Position numbers and translations under genes: made by a program. Positions 34,880-46,557 of a DNA stretch of 64,000 bases are shown here, one piece after another. The stretch is from Acanthochlamys bracteata (taxonomy: Eukaryota > Streptophyta > Magnoliopsida > Pandanales > Velloziaceae), in assembly GCA_019914995.1 (NCBI GenBank), contig CM034131.1, forward strand, positions 1,426,001 to 1,490,000, given 5' to 3'. How positions within the stretch are numbered: position 1 is the stretch's first letter; each line of letters starts with the position of its first letter. The notes under the pieces were generated by a model that ran no database searches, had not been told where the DNA came from, and saw only the letters and a list, made by a program, of their open reading frames with translations.

Positions 34880-35807
34880 TAAGACAATTTAGTTTGTTAA
34901 CTATTACATGATTTAAAAGCTACCACAGTTTTGTAACGCAGGTTAATAGCTTGTGTGGTTGCTTGAAACTTGTATCAAATCTAGGGCTTGGTTAACCGCT
35001 CTATAGTTCAGAATTTGACCTTTTTTTCATTTAAAATTTTGAACATTGCTCATTATGTTGCACAAAGATATCCAAAAAAATTGGGATCATCATAATATTT
35101 TTAAAAATTTTGTATCTGATTGATAACATCTTGATGTAAAACCTAGTTTTTCGCATTGTTTCAACAACTATGGTATCAAACATTTTGGAAGGCAGCAATA
35201 AGGCAGAATTTTTGGAAGGCAGCAAAGCTGCAACAACTCGAACTCTTTGCCATCATGAACGCATATTGAATACAGGATAATAAAATTTTTACTAGAAAGC
35301 GAGTGTACAAAGTGCTCATCGTGATTCCTCTTATTTCCCAAATGCTCTGTATGCAAACAACTTCTGACACTTGGATAGGTCACCAATATGGAATGCCACA
35401 TGAACTTGCTTCTCAGGGGTTATTGGAGAGTGCTTTTAAAATGAAGTTTGAATATCTTCCAATGATTTGGTGTAGCTCTTGACGCTAGAATTCTGAACAG
35501 AGGATCTGAAAATATGCATAAAATGCTAAGCATATTATAGCCAAAAGAAGATAAAACAAAATTAATCATCAGGAATCTTGCAAAATAAAATAGATTTGAT
35601 AAGATTAACTGAGTTAAAATTGCCTCTATCTAAGTGGTACACAATAGAATAATAAGAAATCACAAGTAGACTTTAAAATATGACGATGCTTGCATTTTAT
35701 TACTTTATTATGTTAATAAGTATCCAGATATGCTCGTTTGTTGGATCTTTAAGTTAAACTATGAGATAGCAGCGAAGGGGTCTAAGAATGATATTCAAAT
35801 AAAAATA
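34880..35807. other. Spacer, nothing recognised
   Basis: This holds the 3' UTR of the X8 gene and then non-coding sequence. A short tandem unit containing TTTGGAAGGCAGCAA occurs twice about 30 bases apart near 35184 and 35213. Minus-strand frames at 35168-35401 do not resemble any protein. Confidence 0.35.
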
Positions 35808-36085
35808 TGCTAGTTAATTTGAAATGTACCAGTAATTTGTTTTAAATTGGACCAAAAATTAGATATTATTTTGGTGAGCTTAACAATCTGTATTTATTAA
35901 TAGTTTTATATTAGCTATGTGTTGAATATGAATATATATTTATATACAAAAAATTAGTTAGACAATCATTTTAGCTTGAAGATCTATCTTATAATTAATA
36001 TTAGAGTTTCTTAAGGTAGAGCCATCGTATTAGCAGAGAGAAACTTATCGAGTCTCCACATTAGACTAGACTCGATGTAGCAGAG
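35808..36085 (+). mobile_element. Fossil TRIM-like LTR plus interior fragment
   Basis: 35808 to about 35994 aligns with the LTRs at 1-202 and 395-594 (shared order: TAGTTAATTT, TTGGTGAGCTTAACAA, TAATAGTTTTATATT). It is followed by a primer-binding-like TAATATTAGAG and interior-like sequence to about 36085. Interior-like sequence also seems to precede it. The copy is degraded, non-coding and clearly older than a recent insertion. Confidence 0.45.
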
Positions 36086-36559
36086 GGGCACCATTCAATG
36101 AAAAAATATTAGTATGGGAGGGACCTAAGGCTATTATCTCCAAGTTCGTCTATACTTATTTATAAAGCTGATTACAAGAAATTATTTGAACTATTTTATA
36201 AAAAAATATTTTTGATAAAATAAGCTTTTGATGAAATTTTTTGAAAACTAAGTTTATTTCTTAGCTTGAAAAAATTCTACATATAATATGACGTATAATT
36301 TATTTATTTATTTTCAAAATTTTAAAAAATTATAAAAAAATTTTGTACAGAAGAATTTTGTATAGAACTTCTACTGCTTTTGATCTGTAGCTGACTTTCA
36401 AATCGTTTCTTCTCCCACCGCAACATTCTCCTACTTATGATGAAAATCATTGCAGAGTTCTTGATCGGTCTTCATCTTCGTTGTACGTGCCCAAAAAAAG
36501 TTAAGTAATCACTGTTGGATTCCAGACCACCAACTCAACGATCTCAAGAACTAATACTC

Positions 36560-36975
36560 GATCCTTCACGGTTTAGATGGATATTTCAGTTTCTGATCTT
36601 CTACGAGGACCCAAAAACGCTTTCTATGCTACAATAGATGGATATTCGTCGATAGCGAAGAAGTGGATGAAGTCTGTAGGCTTGTTTGTTTAGGTTGCGG
36701 CGTTGCTAGCCAATGAGATGAAAGCTGGTTTACTCAGAGCTGCTGTTGAGTTTGCAGCGAACAGTGTGGACATTGGTTCTGAAGAAGAAGAAGAAGAAGA
36801 TGATGAAGTGAGGAATGTGTTTGCGCAAAATGTTACAGACGGGAATGGGTGAAGATGTTGTTCTGCCATGCAAGCATTGAATCCATTGGTGTATCGCTTC
36901 GAAGAATGGCTCAAGACGAAGAAGCAGTACCCCCTATGGGCAGTAGGATGTTTTGTTTATTCTGTTTAATTTCAT
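36560..36975 (+). pseudogene. Possible remnant of an unrecognised gene
   Basis: Codon-like, less AT-rich sequence. One frame from 36574 reads MDISVSDLLRGPKNAFYATI and on to GLFV and a stop. The same frame reopens as VAALLANEMKAGLLRAAVEF with an acidic run of six Glu and two Asp, and stops near 36851. A third piece in another frame reads YRFEEWLKTKKQYPLWAVG. I do not recognise the family. The GTTTAG before GTTGCGG could instead be a splice acceptor, so a living gene with unseen exons is not excluded. Confidence 0.25.
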
Positions 36976-37573
36976 TCACTTCGAACTGAATTGAGAAAAC
37001 GGATTCATGTAGCCGATCACTTCATCAATCAGTATATCTAAACTTGATTGACTTGCATTGGTTTATTGAAATTTCTGTTTCTGAAGTCCTCGATCACTTT
37101 CATCCTGTTGTTATTTAAGATTGAAACATGTCAGAATTGAGCAACAAATCAACATTTAAACTTATCAAACAAAAAGAATTAACAGATTTCGAAAAATATT
37201 GCCAAAAGAATAAACAGTTACGTGTTCGAGTACTTGATCGGCCAATTCCAATCCAAGCAATAACTAAATGAATGCATTTGCTGCACTCATTTAAGATTTT
37301 CTATACTGTACTCTTTTCCGTGCATACATATCAAGGAAAGAATTGAACATTGCCATGAAAAACCAAAAACCTATCAATTGTGGAAAAATGGAAGCATCAA
37401 TGAATGTTGATGACCTACGTATCCTGTTTGCATATTCTGAAGGTGAAGAAAACGGAGCACTTGAATGTTTTCCAGCATCAACTAAGCCGATTCTGATCGG
37501 GGATCTTCAATTCCTTTACAGACCTCTCTGGTCTTGCAACACAAATGGAGCTGGTAAGTGATCGCCGTTTATG

Positions 37574-40176
37574 CTAGACAATCATAATAAGTACTAAAAA
37601 ATCATATAAATTTTTGGGTTTACTTTTGGAACCAATTCTTTTACGCGTAAGTGACAAGAACTCGTCCCAACTGTACTTGCTAAGCTCTTGTTTATCCATG
37701 TCTGATAGTTCAAAGTTGGGTTCTCTTCCACACATGTAAGCAGCCCTGTTGAAAAGAAAAACGTTTAGTTTTATAGAAACCTGTTAAGTACAGTGATTAG
37801 CAAGCTAGAAGCTCCATTATTTAGTGAACTTTATGTTCTGAGTGACTCATAAAGCATAGTCTCATGTTTTTTTACGGCAAAAGTTTTCCAGCTTCCTATG
37901 AAACGTAAACGAGCAGGAGGATAAATATTGCTCAAATTAATAACAGACGAACTATTTCTCAGACCTAAAATAATAACTCAACTTTAGAATACAACTGTTT
38001 AGAACAGATATCAACCGTTACTGCAGAAAGTGTCTGAGTATTCCTAATAAGCTGTAGCCTTCTATGAAACAATAAACTACAGCAATGCAACTATATATAT
38101 GGCAAACCTGTTATGATAAAGTTGACAAGGCATTAGAAACATGAAATCCTCCTCAAGCTGATTAAAACTACATGCATATGACAAACTTGAAGGTCGCTAG
38201 AAGGATGAAATTGAAAAATGAGTGTTCGGATAAATCATTCATGAATTATCAGAATTTCCATACTCTTTGTAGAAATAGAATAACCACTCGCTGCAATAAT
38301 AAGCATATCGACAGCTTGTTAGGAAAAGGAAATTCTCATAAAGAATCTATTGAATCTTCAAAAAGTGAAACATCTTGGATCATGCATGATTGTAACAAGC
38401 TTTTTACAATTCGAAATGTTACTTTCCTAGTATAAATATATTTTGTAGGAACCTGTCATATAGTCTTGCTGCTTCCTCTTGTCGTTCAACAGTTCCCAAG
38501 TGAATCTGTTTCTTATCCACCTTAATTGCTGCTTGCCATTTATTATTTTTCAAATACACACCCCTCATTACGCTTGGGTTCTGGTCTGGAAAATACTTCC
38601 TCCTATGTTTCTTTCTGCGCTTTATTTGTTTTCCTGCAGAAAATGAAACACTACAAACTTATGAGTGTGATGATAAATGTAGCTTGTGAGAAAAAGGACT
38701 ATAAGTAGTGACCGTCACGGAATCACTATTTCATGAGAAAAAGGGCTCCAATGATTAGATCAAAGTTTTTGAACAACGTCAGAGAAAATTATTGGTAATA
38801 GATTACAATTATTAACAGCTGACAATAAACACTTGGCGAGGTCTTCAATCTGCCTTGTCCATGACATATTAGCAGATGTCAAATGGAGTGCAAAATAGAG
38901 AACGGAATTCAAATCGTCAAAGATTAACAATACAACCGTAATAGCAACAATCAATATCTGAAGTAAGAACAGCTATGGGTGTGTTTTAAATATCCGTAAC
39001 TGAGTTTCGTGAAAGTGAAAAGAGAGAAGTAGAGTTTCTTGAAAAATGAAATGAAAGTGAAGTTCAGTATTTATGTTTCAATAGGTTTTGAAAGTGTGTT
39101 GAAAATTGAAAGATATAATTGTATTGAGAAGTGTATAAATAAAAAAGTTAGAACTGGAGTTCCGCATATGAAAGTGGAGTTCTAAATTTTTTGTGTAATT
39201 GAAACATAGAAACTGTTCGGAACTCAAAATCTGGCGGGAGAAAGTGGAGTTACGGGCATTTGAAACACGCCCTATGCGTGATTAAAATTTCAAAACGCAC
39301 CTGGGAAGTAACGAATAATCGCGTTATTTGACGAGGGAGAAATGGATATATTTGAGGATGATGCACATATTTCCATATCATTCACCTGCAAAATTAACAA
39401 AAAATAAGCAAAATTTTGTAGTATTCTACAATCTTCTCAATTGGTTTTGGTAACTGGAGGTAAGTTTGTTGGTGATAATTTTGCGCCAATCGTATTCTAG
39501 TTTTTGTTGAGAAAAATGCATGGGAAGAGGCTTCTAAAGTAATGCAAATCCACATACGAACACTAATATCTAATCTAAGTCAAATAAACAAATTTAGTTT
39601 CTACTTCCACTCCATGTTCGATAATCAGAATTTCGTGTATGTGTATACGCTTTCTTTAAAATAACCAGTTACGATATGTATGTCCCAAAATATGTCGACA
39701 TCACCAGGAAGAAAGACATGGACTGAAATAAAATATACTCACAGGCTTGGGGCTTTCATCAGTTGAAGGCAGAGAATCAATACAAGAAGACTTATTTTCT
39801 GCTCCCTTCACAGCGTCAGCTATCTCAGGGAGCTTAATTGGAAGTAATCGTTCCCCTGTTTGTTAAGAATAATTTAACAGGATGAAATGAGAGTCAAATT
39901 TCTTGAAGGTACAACCGTACAAGAGTAAATGGATTTGCCTTCGTGACTTAATTAGTAAAGATCACTGCTATATCAGTGTCCATAAAGCTATTTCCAGTAA
40001 AATGACACTAAGACAAGTCGTATACCAACCGTTATTGACAGGGTGCAGTCATAAGGAGTAAACAGATGTAGCATTGAGTATAATTTACATTGGACATTAA
40101 AAAATAAATGGATTTGTTGCTAACCCGGTACACTGGCAGACGTCCCCAAAAGTCTGCGCCTCCTCAAACTAACCAT
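37574..40176 (-). CDS. APD1-like: AP2/ERF-domain protein related to Arabidopsis At4g13040 (APD1)
   Basis: The Arabidopsis relative is an atypical single-AP2 nuclear factor linked to salicylate-dependent defence. Five minus-strand exons, 40176-40125, 39855-39743, 39385-39301, 38633-38453 and 37745-37574, join at GT-AG sites with matching phases to give 200 residues. The N-terminus MVSLRRRRLLG matches that family. A basic stretch (KQIKRRKKHRRK, about 85-96) looks like a nuclear signal. The AP2 domain covers about 107-158 with GVYLKNNKWQAAIKVDKKQI, LGTVERQEEAARLYDRAA and FEL. The last exon is ambiguous: it reads through to a stop at 37574 after LYDFLVLIMIV. However, a donor AAAA|GTAAAC within it and an acceptor TTACCAG about 80 bases on would instead give an end in TPFVLQDQRGL. 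Family members I recall have longer, hydrophilic tails, so the spliced form is plausible. Confidence 0.85.
38977..39272 (-). mobile_element. MITE family A, copy 3, 296 bp, TAT target duplication
   Basis: TAT flanks both sides (38974-38976 and 39273-39275). The termini are GGGTGTGTTTTAAATATCCG and, from the other strand, GGGCGTGTTTCAAATGCCCG, so the inverted repeat is about 20 bp. It is the best preserved copy and defines the family. It lies in intron 3 of the AP2/ERF gene, ending 28 bases downstream of the exon 3 donor. A 3-bp duplication with GGG ends fits a PIF/Harbinger (Tourist-like) MITE. Confidence 0.8.
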
Positions 40177-40179
40177 GAT

Positions 40180-41528
40180 TCTGGAGGGTTTTAAATGGAG
40201 AGTTCAGAAAAGCGAAACCAAAAATAGAAGTGGATAGCAGAATAATGGTAATGTCAAATATTGTTTGAGGAAACGTTTGAGCGAGCACAGAGCAGGAAAT
40301 GAGCCATTTCCTGTCAAAGGCAATAACCTTTACAATTCAATCACATTAACTATTGGTAAAATAGTTTTGCCAGCTTTGCATAAGATTGAATTCTCCAACC
40401 ATAAACTTGTGAAAGCTCAAACATATGAGGAGATAATGCATGTAAAGAAAATTGCCTGAAGTTCTGCTGATTTCATCAACCACTGTGGTAGTAGAACCAT
40501 AACAATTTTCCATGATCACACAAAGTCATTCAGTGTTCAATCACAATTACAATTCGACGACCATGTGAGCTAAAGTACTAGAGGTACCTACTACAGAATT
40601 TAACCCCTGCCCCTGAATTTATAGATTCCAAACAAGGTGGCAATCATATTTCTTACCAGTTTTTCATTCTTTAACTCAGAACAAACAAGAACCTTGAAGA
40701 CCTTTGAAATTTAAAATCTAACATCTAAAAAAATCTTACAAGAACCATAATGTACGTAAAGAAAATATGCCTTAACCTCTGCCAAAATTTCATCAACCAC
40801 CCTAGCAGTAGAACAAAAACCAAAATTTTCCATTATCACTTAAAGCCATTCAGCAAGAACTACAAGTCAAAGGCCAGGTCCAGCTGAATAACCTAGAACT
40901 ACCTAACACAAAACTTAAAACCTGACCCATAATATATAAACTTCAAACAAGTTGGCAACTTTACACCCTTCAATTCTTAACATAGACTAAACTAAGCACA
41001 AATAACAAGGCCTTGAATGCAACATTCAACAAGAAAAACTTCTTATCAAGAACAACAACATCACCATCACCATCTACCATATAAATAAAAAATTAAAAAA
41101 CCATTCCCGAATCTCCTCCCAAAAACAGTTAGATTCAAAAATTTTCAACAAACCATAGATACCAGTAACCATCTTGTAGTCTATCCATTTTCTCAAAACC
41201 CAGCTCAAGCTTCACCTACCAGGCTACCACCAAGACACCATCCAAGAACACCAAACCAAGCAGAACCCAGCAACTAAGAACTCATTCAAAAGCAAAGAAA
41301 TACATTCAAATCCGTGAAAACAAGCAATAAAAAAGAACAACGTCAAGAGCTCACCTTTGAGGTTGTTCTTGCCGGATAAAGAGAGAGAGAAGTTGACGAG
41401 AGAAAGAAACAGAACTAGAAAGATGGAAAGATACAAAAACAAAGAAGAGAAGAGAGTGATCAACAACCCTCGCCCGCCACCTTTTGCTTCTCACGCTGAT
41501 GCCTCCTTTACATATATATTTTATATAG
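40180..41528 (-). promoter_or_regulatory. Leader intron, leader exon and TATA region of the AP2/ERF gene
   Basis: On the minus strand, a TATA-like TATATAAAATATATATG lies at about 41511-41527. It is followed by a candidate leader exon ending at 41355 with donor CAAAG|GTGAGC, and a candidate acceptor CCCTCCAG just before 40180, four bases ahead of the start codon. That predicts a 1.17 kb leader intron. No coding sequence was found inside; frames at 40265-40459 and 41224-41539 are not protein-like. Confidence 0.5.
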
Positions 41529-41730
41529 TACTATTCTAGTAGCTTTCTTCTTGGTTTATGAATTATGATAATAGAGATTTCTTCTATTTTCTTTTCGTTT
41601 TTCTTGGTTTATGAATGATGATAATAGAGAGAGAGAGAGAGAAAAGGAAGGTGGTGAGATGAAAGGAAGGGAACGTATGTTTTGTGTTTATTCTACTCAG
41701 TGTTACATTCCAATTACACCCTTATTAGTA

Positions 41731-42231
41731 CGTATTTTAAATATTTATAATTGAATTTCATAAAAATAAAATATAAAAATAAGTTTCTTAAAAAATAAAT
41801 TGAAAATAAAGTTTAATATTTTCAGGGACGTTTGGTAGTGCTTATGAAATAGAGCTTTTCTAAAACGAAAAGTATTTTTGTTCTTTTTAAAAATAAATTT
41901 TATTTTTTTACTTCTAAAAAAATAATAAAAATATACAATAAAAAAATATCACTATATAGAATTTTTCTATATTCTAAATTTTTAAATAAATTTTCTAAAT
42001 AGTTATAAAATATGTATTAAAAAATATAAAATAGGGAAATTAAAAAGGAATGTTTGAAAAATATAATCCCAAACACTTTTGTATTGAGAAGTATACAAAT
42101 AAAAAAGTTAGAGGTAAAATTCTGCATATACAAGTGAAGTTCTGAATTTTTTGTGTAATTAAAACATATGAATTGTTCATAATTCAAAATTTAACAGAAA
42201 AAATAAAATTACGAACGTTTGAAACACGTTC
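41731..42231 (-). mobile_element. MITE family A, copy 4, split by another MITE
   Basis: The left part (41731 to about 41822) and right part (about 42081-42231) together correspond to one family A element in the same orientation as the 39.0 kb copy. The right part contains GTATTGAGAAGTATACAAAT and TTTTTTGTGTAATTAAAACA and ends GAACGTTTGAAACACGTT. The two parts are separated by an unrelated AT-rich element at 41823-42080. The split shows that the inner element arrived later. Confidence 0.65.
41823..42080. mobile_element. AT-rich MITE inserted into a family A MITE
   Basis: This insert begins near AGGGACGTTTGGTAGTGC and ends near ATCCCAAACACTTTT; read inward, both ends give a GTTTGG core. The interior (AAATAAATTTTCTAAATAGT, AAATATGTATTAAAAAATAT) closely matches copies at about 44018-44270 and 51985-52215. 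Exact borders and duplication are uncertain within a few bases. Confidence 0.6.
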
Positions 42232-42284
42232 TAAATTTATTAATATTAAAACTACACACTTACAAATTATGGCTCTATAATAAA

Positions 42285-42574
42285 GGTGTGTTTCAAACGT
42301 CCGTAATTTTACTTATTCCCGTCAGATTTTGAGTTTCAAATAGTTCATATATTTCAATTACATAAGAAATTCAGAAATCTACTCACAGTCAAAACTCTAA
42401 TTCTAATTTTTTTATTTGTACACTTCCCAATACAATTATATTTTTTGATTTTTAACACGCTTTCAAAAACTCTTGAAATATAAATATTAAACTCCACTTT
42501 TAATTTATTTTTTTAAAATTATACTTTTTATTTTTTACTTTCACAAAATTCAACGACTAGCATTTAAAACAAGG
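42285..42574 (+). mobile_element. MITE family A, copy 5, inverted next to copy 4
   Basis: It starts GGTGTGTTTCAAACGTCCGT and ends near GCATTTAAAACAAGG, in the orientation of the 20.4 kb copy and opposite to copy 4. Only about 53 bases separate copies 4 and 5, so a transcript crossing both could fold back on itself. No coding capacity. Confidence 0.7.
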
Positions 42575-45500
42575 CTTAATAGTGGCATACTGAAAAATAA
42601 CATTGGAACTGGAGAGTATATTCGTAAAATTAGCAGGCACCGACTGGTTGGTGGGTTAGTTGGATTCAGAGAAAAGAAGCGTGCAACAAGGGCGTGCTTG
42701 CGGATAACGTACCTCACTGATGCGGTATAATGTTCCTCAGGAGTACTTTATCGTTTTCTAATAAATAAGTTGACTTGTCTGATTGGATGATGATGACCTG
42801 AGCTCGTGAGTTTGAATATTTTCATGATCAGGCCATAGTAAATGTTTTCGATATATAAGACCCTTTACTTCTTTCTTTTGCAACAATATGTCTCATCTCA
42901 TATGCAAAAAAATTAGTGTTTGTAAAGGACACTTATATTTAGGACTTGGTTGGTTTTGTAACGACGATAATTCAAAGGCTATCAGTTACGCCCCTTCTTG
43001 TAAACCAACAAGAGCATCTTCTCACGGTCACGGAAGTGTCATACTAATTGCAGTCCATATTTTAAGGCCAATTAAAATACGAAATACTTTGTTTCTGTTG
43101 AATTTTCACTACTCATTTAAGGCTTGTTAAAATTCTACGACGAATTGCTAGATATAGAGAAAACCAATTTTGGAGGATCCTTTATACAAAACTTCAAAAT
43201 CTATCCAGACTGGTGGGCGTTAGAGTCAGAAAGAATGGTCAGAGTCAAACCAGTTTATTTTATTGTTCCTGCGGAGAAATGGAAGAAGAAGGGGTGGGAC
43301 CCGGACTTTTCTCTCTCTCTCTCAAAGTACGTAGGCTTCTTATTTGTTCGCAGGATTCGATGCGATTAGATTCATCTACGGCTTAGTTTAAAACTACATG
43401 TAACTTCATTTTTTTATTTTATGTTTTAAATTCGGCTACTTATTAGTATTTTAATTATTACTTCAAATTTTATTTCATTTTTTTTATTTTTATTTTTACA
43501 CTAAATTTTATTTCTATTAAAATTTAATTTTACTTATTTTAAATGTTCTTTCAAACTCTATTTATACTAAATTTTATTTTTTTATTGAATTTATTTTTAC
43601 GAAATTTAGTTTGATAAAACTAAGTTACATGTATTTTAAATATGCCTTTATTCAGAACAAAGAAATCAGAAACAATCTGATCCGTTTATTATTTTAGGGT
43701 AACTTTGGTAAAACTTTTCATAAAAGTTATTTTTTAATTTTTTGGTTCATACTCTTTAATACACTTTTTATAAATTTTTAAAAAATTTAAAACGTAGAAA
43801 AAATTTTACATAATAAAATTTTTTTATTATTTATTTTTATTATCTTTTTAATAAAAAAAATAAAAATATTTTTTTATAAATAATTCCCTCATTTTCTTTG
43901 ATACTTAATGATCAGAGCAAAGAAAAAGAGAAACTAGTTGACCTTACCTCATCGCTGCTAATATGCCAATAGTTGACTAATATAAGCAACAATAATCAAT
44001 GTGTGACATTTAAGAGCATATTTTTAATATGTGCGTTTAGAATTATTTATAAAATAGAATTTTTTTAAAATAGAGATATTTATTTTTAAAAAAATGAGTT
44101 TATTTTTTTTATTTTTAAAAAAATAATAAAAATATACAATAAAAAAATTTTATTACGTAAAATTTTTTTACACTATCTAAATTTTAAATAAATTTTCTAA
44201 ATATTTATAAAATATGTATAAAAAAATATATAATAAGAAAAAATTAAAAAGCTACGTTTGAAATGCAATAGATTGAAAGTAAATTTAATTTTTTATATTA
44301 ATATTGTTTGAAATTAGATTAGAGATATTAAATGAAATTTTAAATTTTAAATTTTAAAATTTTAGTTTATTAAATTTTTAAAATTTTGAATATTTAAAAT
44401 ATGCGATAAAAAAATTGTGGTTAATGGAATGAGCTAACAATTGAAATTTGATGGCACAACTTTTTTCGTTAGGCCTGTTTTGTCCACCGGAGCTAATCAG
44501 TATTTCGTAATTTTAAAAAATAATTTCTTAGTTTCGTTGCAGATCTTGTGGTAAATTTGAACGGGTATTTAGATTGGATGAGCCCAGTCTGCAAGTAGTT
44601 GGGCTGTACAAGTTTTTCAGTTACAATCTTTCTCAGCGTTTTGAAAGTGATTTCGAAAGAAAATTTTTTTTAAAATAAAGATATTCTATTTTAAAAAATA
44701 AATTTTATTATCTTATTCTTAGGTTTTTTATACTTTTTAAAATTTAAAATAAATTTTATAAAGAATGTATAACTAGTTTTTCAAAAAAATAAAATATTTT
44801 TTATTAAAATTTTTTATTTTATAAGCATTTTTCAATATCTCGGTAATAACTCTGTTGTAGAGTTTGCAACGATTTAGGATAAAGCCTATGCAACGCATAG
44901 TGTTTACTTTAAGCTAAACTTATTATTTTAAAATTATTTTAATTAAAAGTAAATATTCAAATTTATTTTAATTAAAAGTATATTTTAAAATTAAATTTCG
45001 AAAAATAACTTTTTATAAAAAATTTAATTTTAAAATTTTTATTTTTTTTATATTAAAAGTTAGTTTAAAAAAATATGAATTTAGTGGGTCTGTAACAAAA
45101 CCATACTATTTGTAAATGGATATCGGGGTTTTTTTGTTCTAAAAATGAATCGGAGAACTTTCATAGCTAGCTATATCCACATGTTGCCAGGAATCTAAGG
45201 ACCCCATTAGCTTAAGAAATTGGTACCAAACCAGCTAAGGAGGAGGGCTCCAACATTCATGGCATTTCGTCGAACACCTTGTCTGAACCCTAGCAATGGT
45301 GGTTTCGTATCGGCAACTAAAGAACTTTTACCCATTAATTCATCTAATTACTAACTTTATTTGGTTCAAATCTCTTCCTTCCTTGATTTGTCTGTATGTC
45401 CTTAATACTAACAGTTGAATCCAGCGAAGAGTTTAGGTCATGTTTGGTCGATAGAGCATTTGAAAGCTTTTCAAGAACTTTTTTTTTGAATATTAAGCTT

Positions 45501-45737
45501 CATAATAAAAATTTATGAAATTATATTAAAATTTTATTATTTATTATGTCAAATTTTAAAAAATATAAAAAGTTTTACATCATAAAAATTTATTATTAAT
45601 TACAATAAATAGAATTATTTTATATTTTAATAAAAACTAAAACTAATTTTTAAAATACTTTAGAAATATTTTTGTTTTTAAAAAGACTTAGTTTATAAAC
45701 ACTTTCGAAAGTTCCATTAGGCTAATATGAGGAAATG
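42575..45737. other. Repeat-rich spacer with several AT-rich MITE-like blocks
   Basis: Blocks with shared AT-rich words lie at about 43381-43645, 43691-43885, 44018-44270, 44640-44830 and 45433-45720. The first carries GTAACTT/AAGTTAC near its two ends. Open frames at 42888-43130 and 43124-43369 are more GC-rich, but I recognise no protein in them. Confidence 0.4.
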
Positions 45738-46557
45738 TAGGAATGACAATTTGAATTAGTCGGTCAATTTCAGATCAATCTGTTTAATAATTGGGTCAAA
45801 TTCGTTCAATTCTAACCAAGTTATGAATTTGTACGGATCATAATTATCAATCCTGATTTAATTTATTTAATAACGAGTCAAATTCGGATGGATCTATTTC
45901 ATAATTAAAATTTTAATTTTTAATCTACACTTTTTAAGCTTGATGAAATTATAAAATCAGTTGAAATAAATGTGCACAATATTTTTGGTGAAAAAATATG
46001 ATGAATGTCCGTTAAAATATGCATTTTATAATATCTTCATCGATTCTTAGAATGTTTAAAAAAATTTTAAATTTTTTTTTTAATATATGGTGATAGATGA
46101 AATTTTATGATTACAAATACATAGAATACATTTGATAAAAAATTTGATAAACATATTTAGTTAATAAATTTTTGATAAAAATATTTTTACAAAATTCAAA
46201 TTCGTCATAAAAAAATATACCTATATATTAATATTTTCGATAATATTATAGTTCTCATCTTGTACTATTTGAATAAGTTATGAAAAATAATTAATTTATA
46301 AATATAATATAATCTAATAATTTATAAATTATAATTATCAATTTTTTTTCGTGTCAAATTTTATTATTCGGTAAAAAAATCAGAAAAGAATTATTCTTTT
46401 AAGAGATTACAATTCAGATTAATAGATCAATTTTAGGTCGACCGAAATCAACCAATTTAATAACCAGATCAAATTCGTTCAACCCTGAATTTGTATATTT
46501 ATATGACTTAAAATTTTTAGGTTAAAATTTTTTATCGGATCATATATTGCCACGGTT
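45738..46557. mobile_element. Non-autonomous TIR element, family E copy 1, 820 bp, 8-bp target duplication
   Basis: AGGAAATG flanks both sides (45730-45737 and 46558-46565). The ends are TAGGAATGACAAT and, from the other strand, AACCGTGGCAAT, matching the widespread plant TIR type with a GGTGGCAAT core. The two ends also carry a shared direct motif near GTCAAATTCGTTCAATTC / ATCAAATTCGTTCAACCC. There is no transposase. A second copy lies at about 62290-63149. A duplication of 8-9 bp suggests Mutator-like or hAT. Confidence 0.7.

Noticed and set aside
42760-42880. Possible SINE with a box B-like GAGTTTGAATATTTTC
   Set aside because: No convincing box A, no defined ends or target duplication and no second copy in the window.
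43124-43369. 81-codon frame with EKTNFGGSFIQNFKIYPDWW
   Set aside because: Looks somewhat protein-like but I recognise no family, and it lies among MITE blocks without promoter or splice context.
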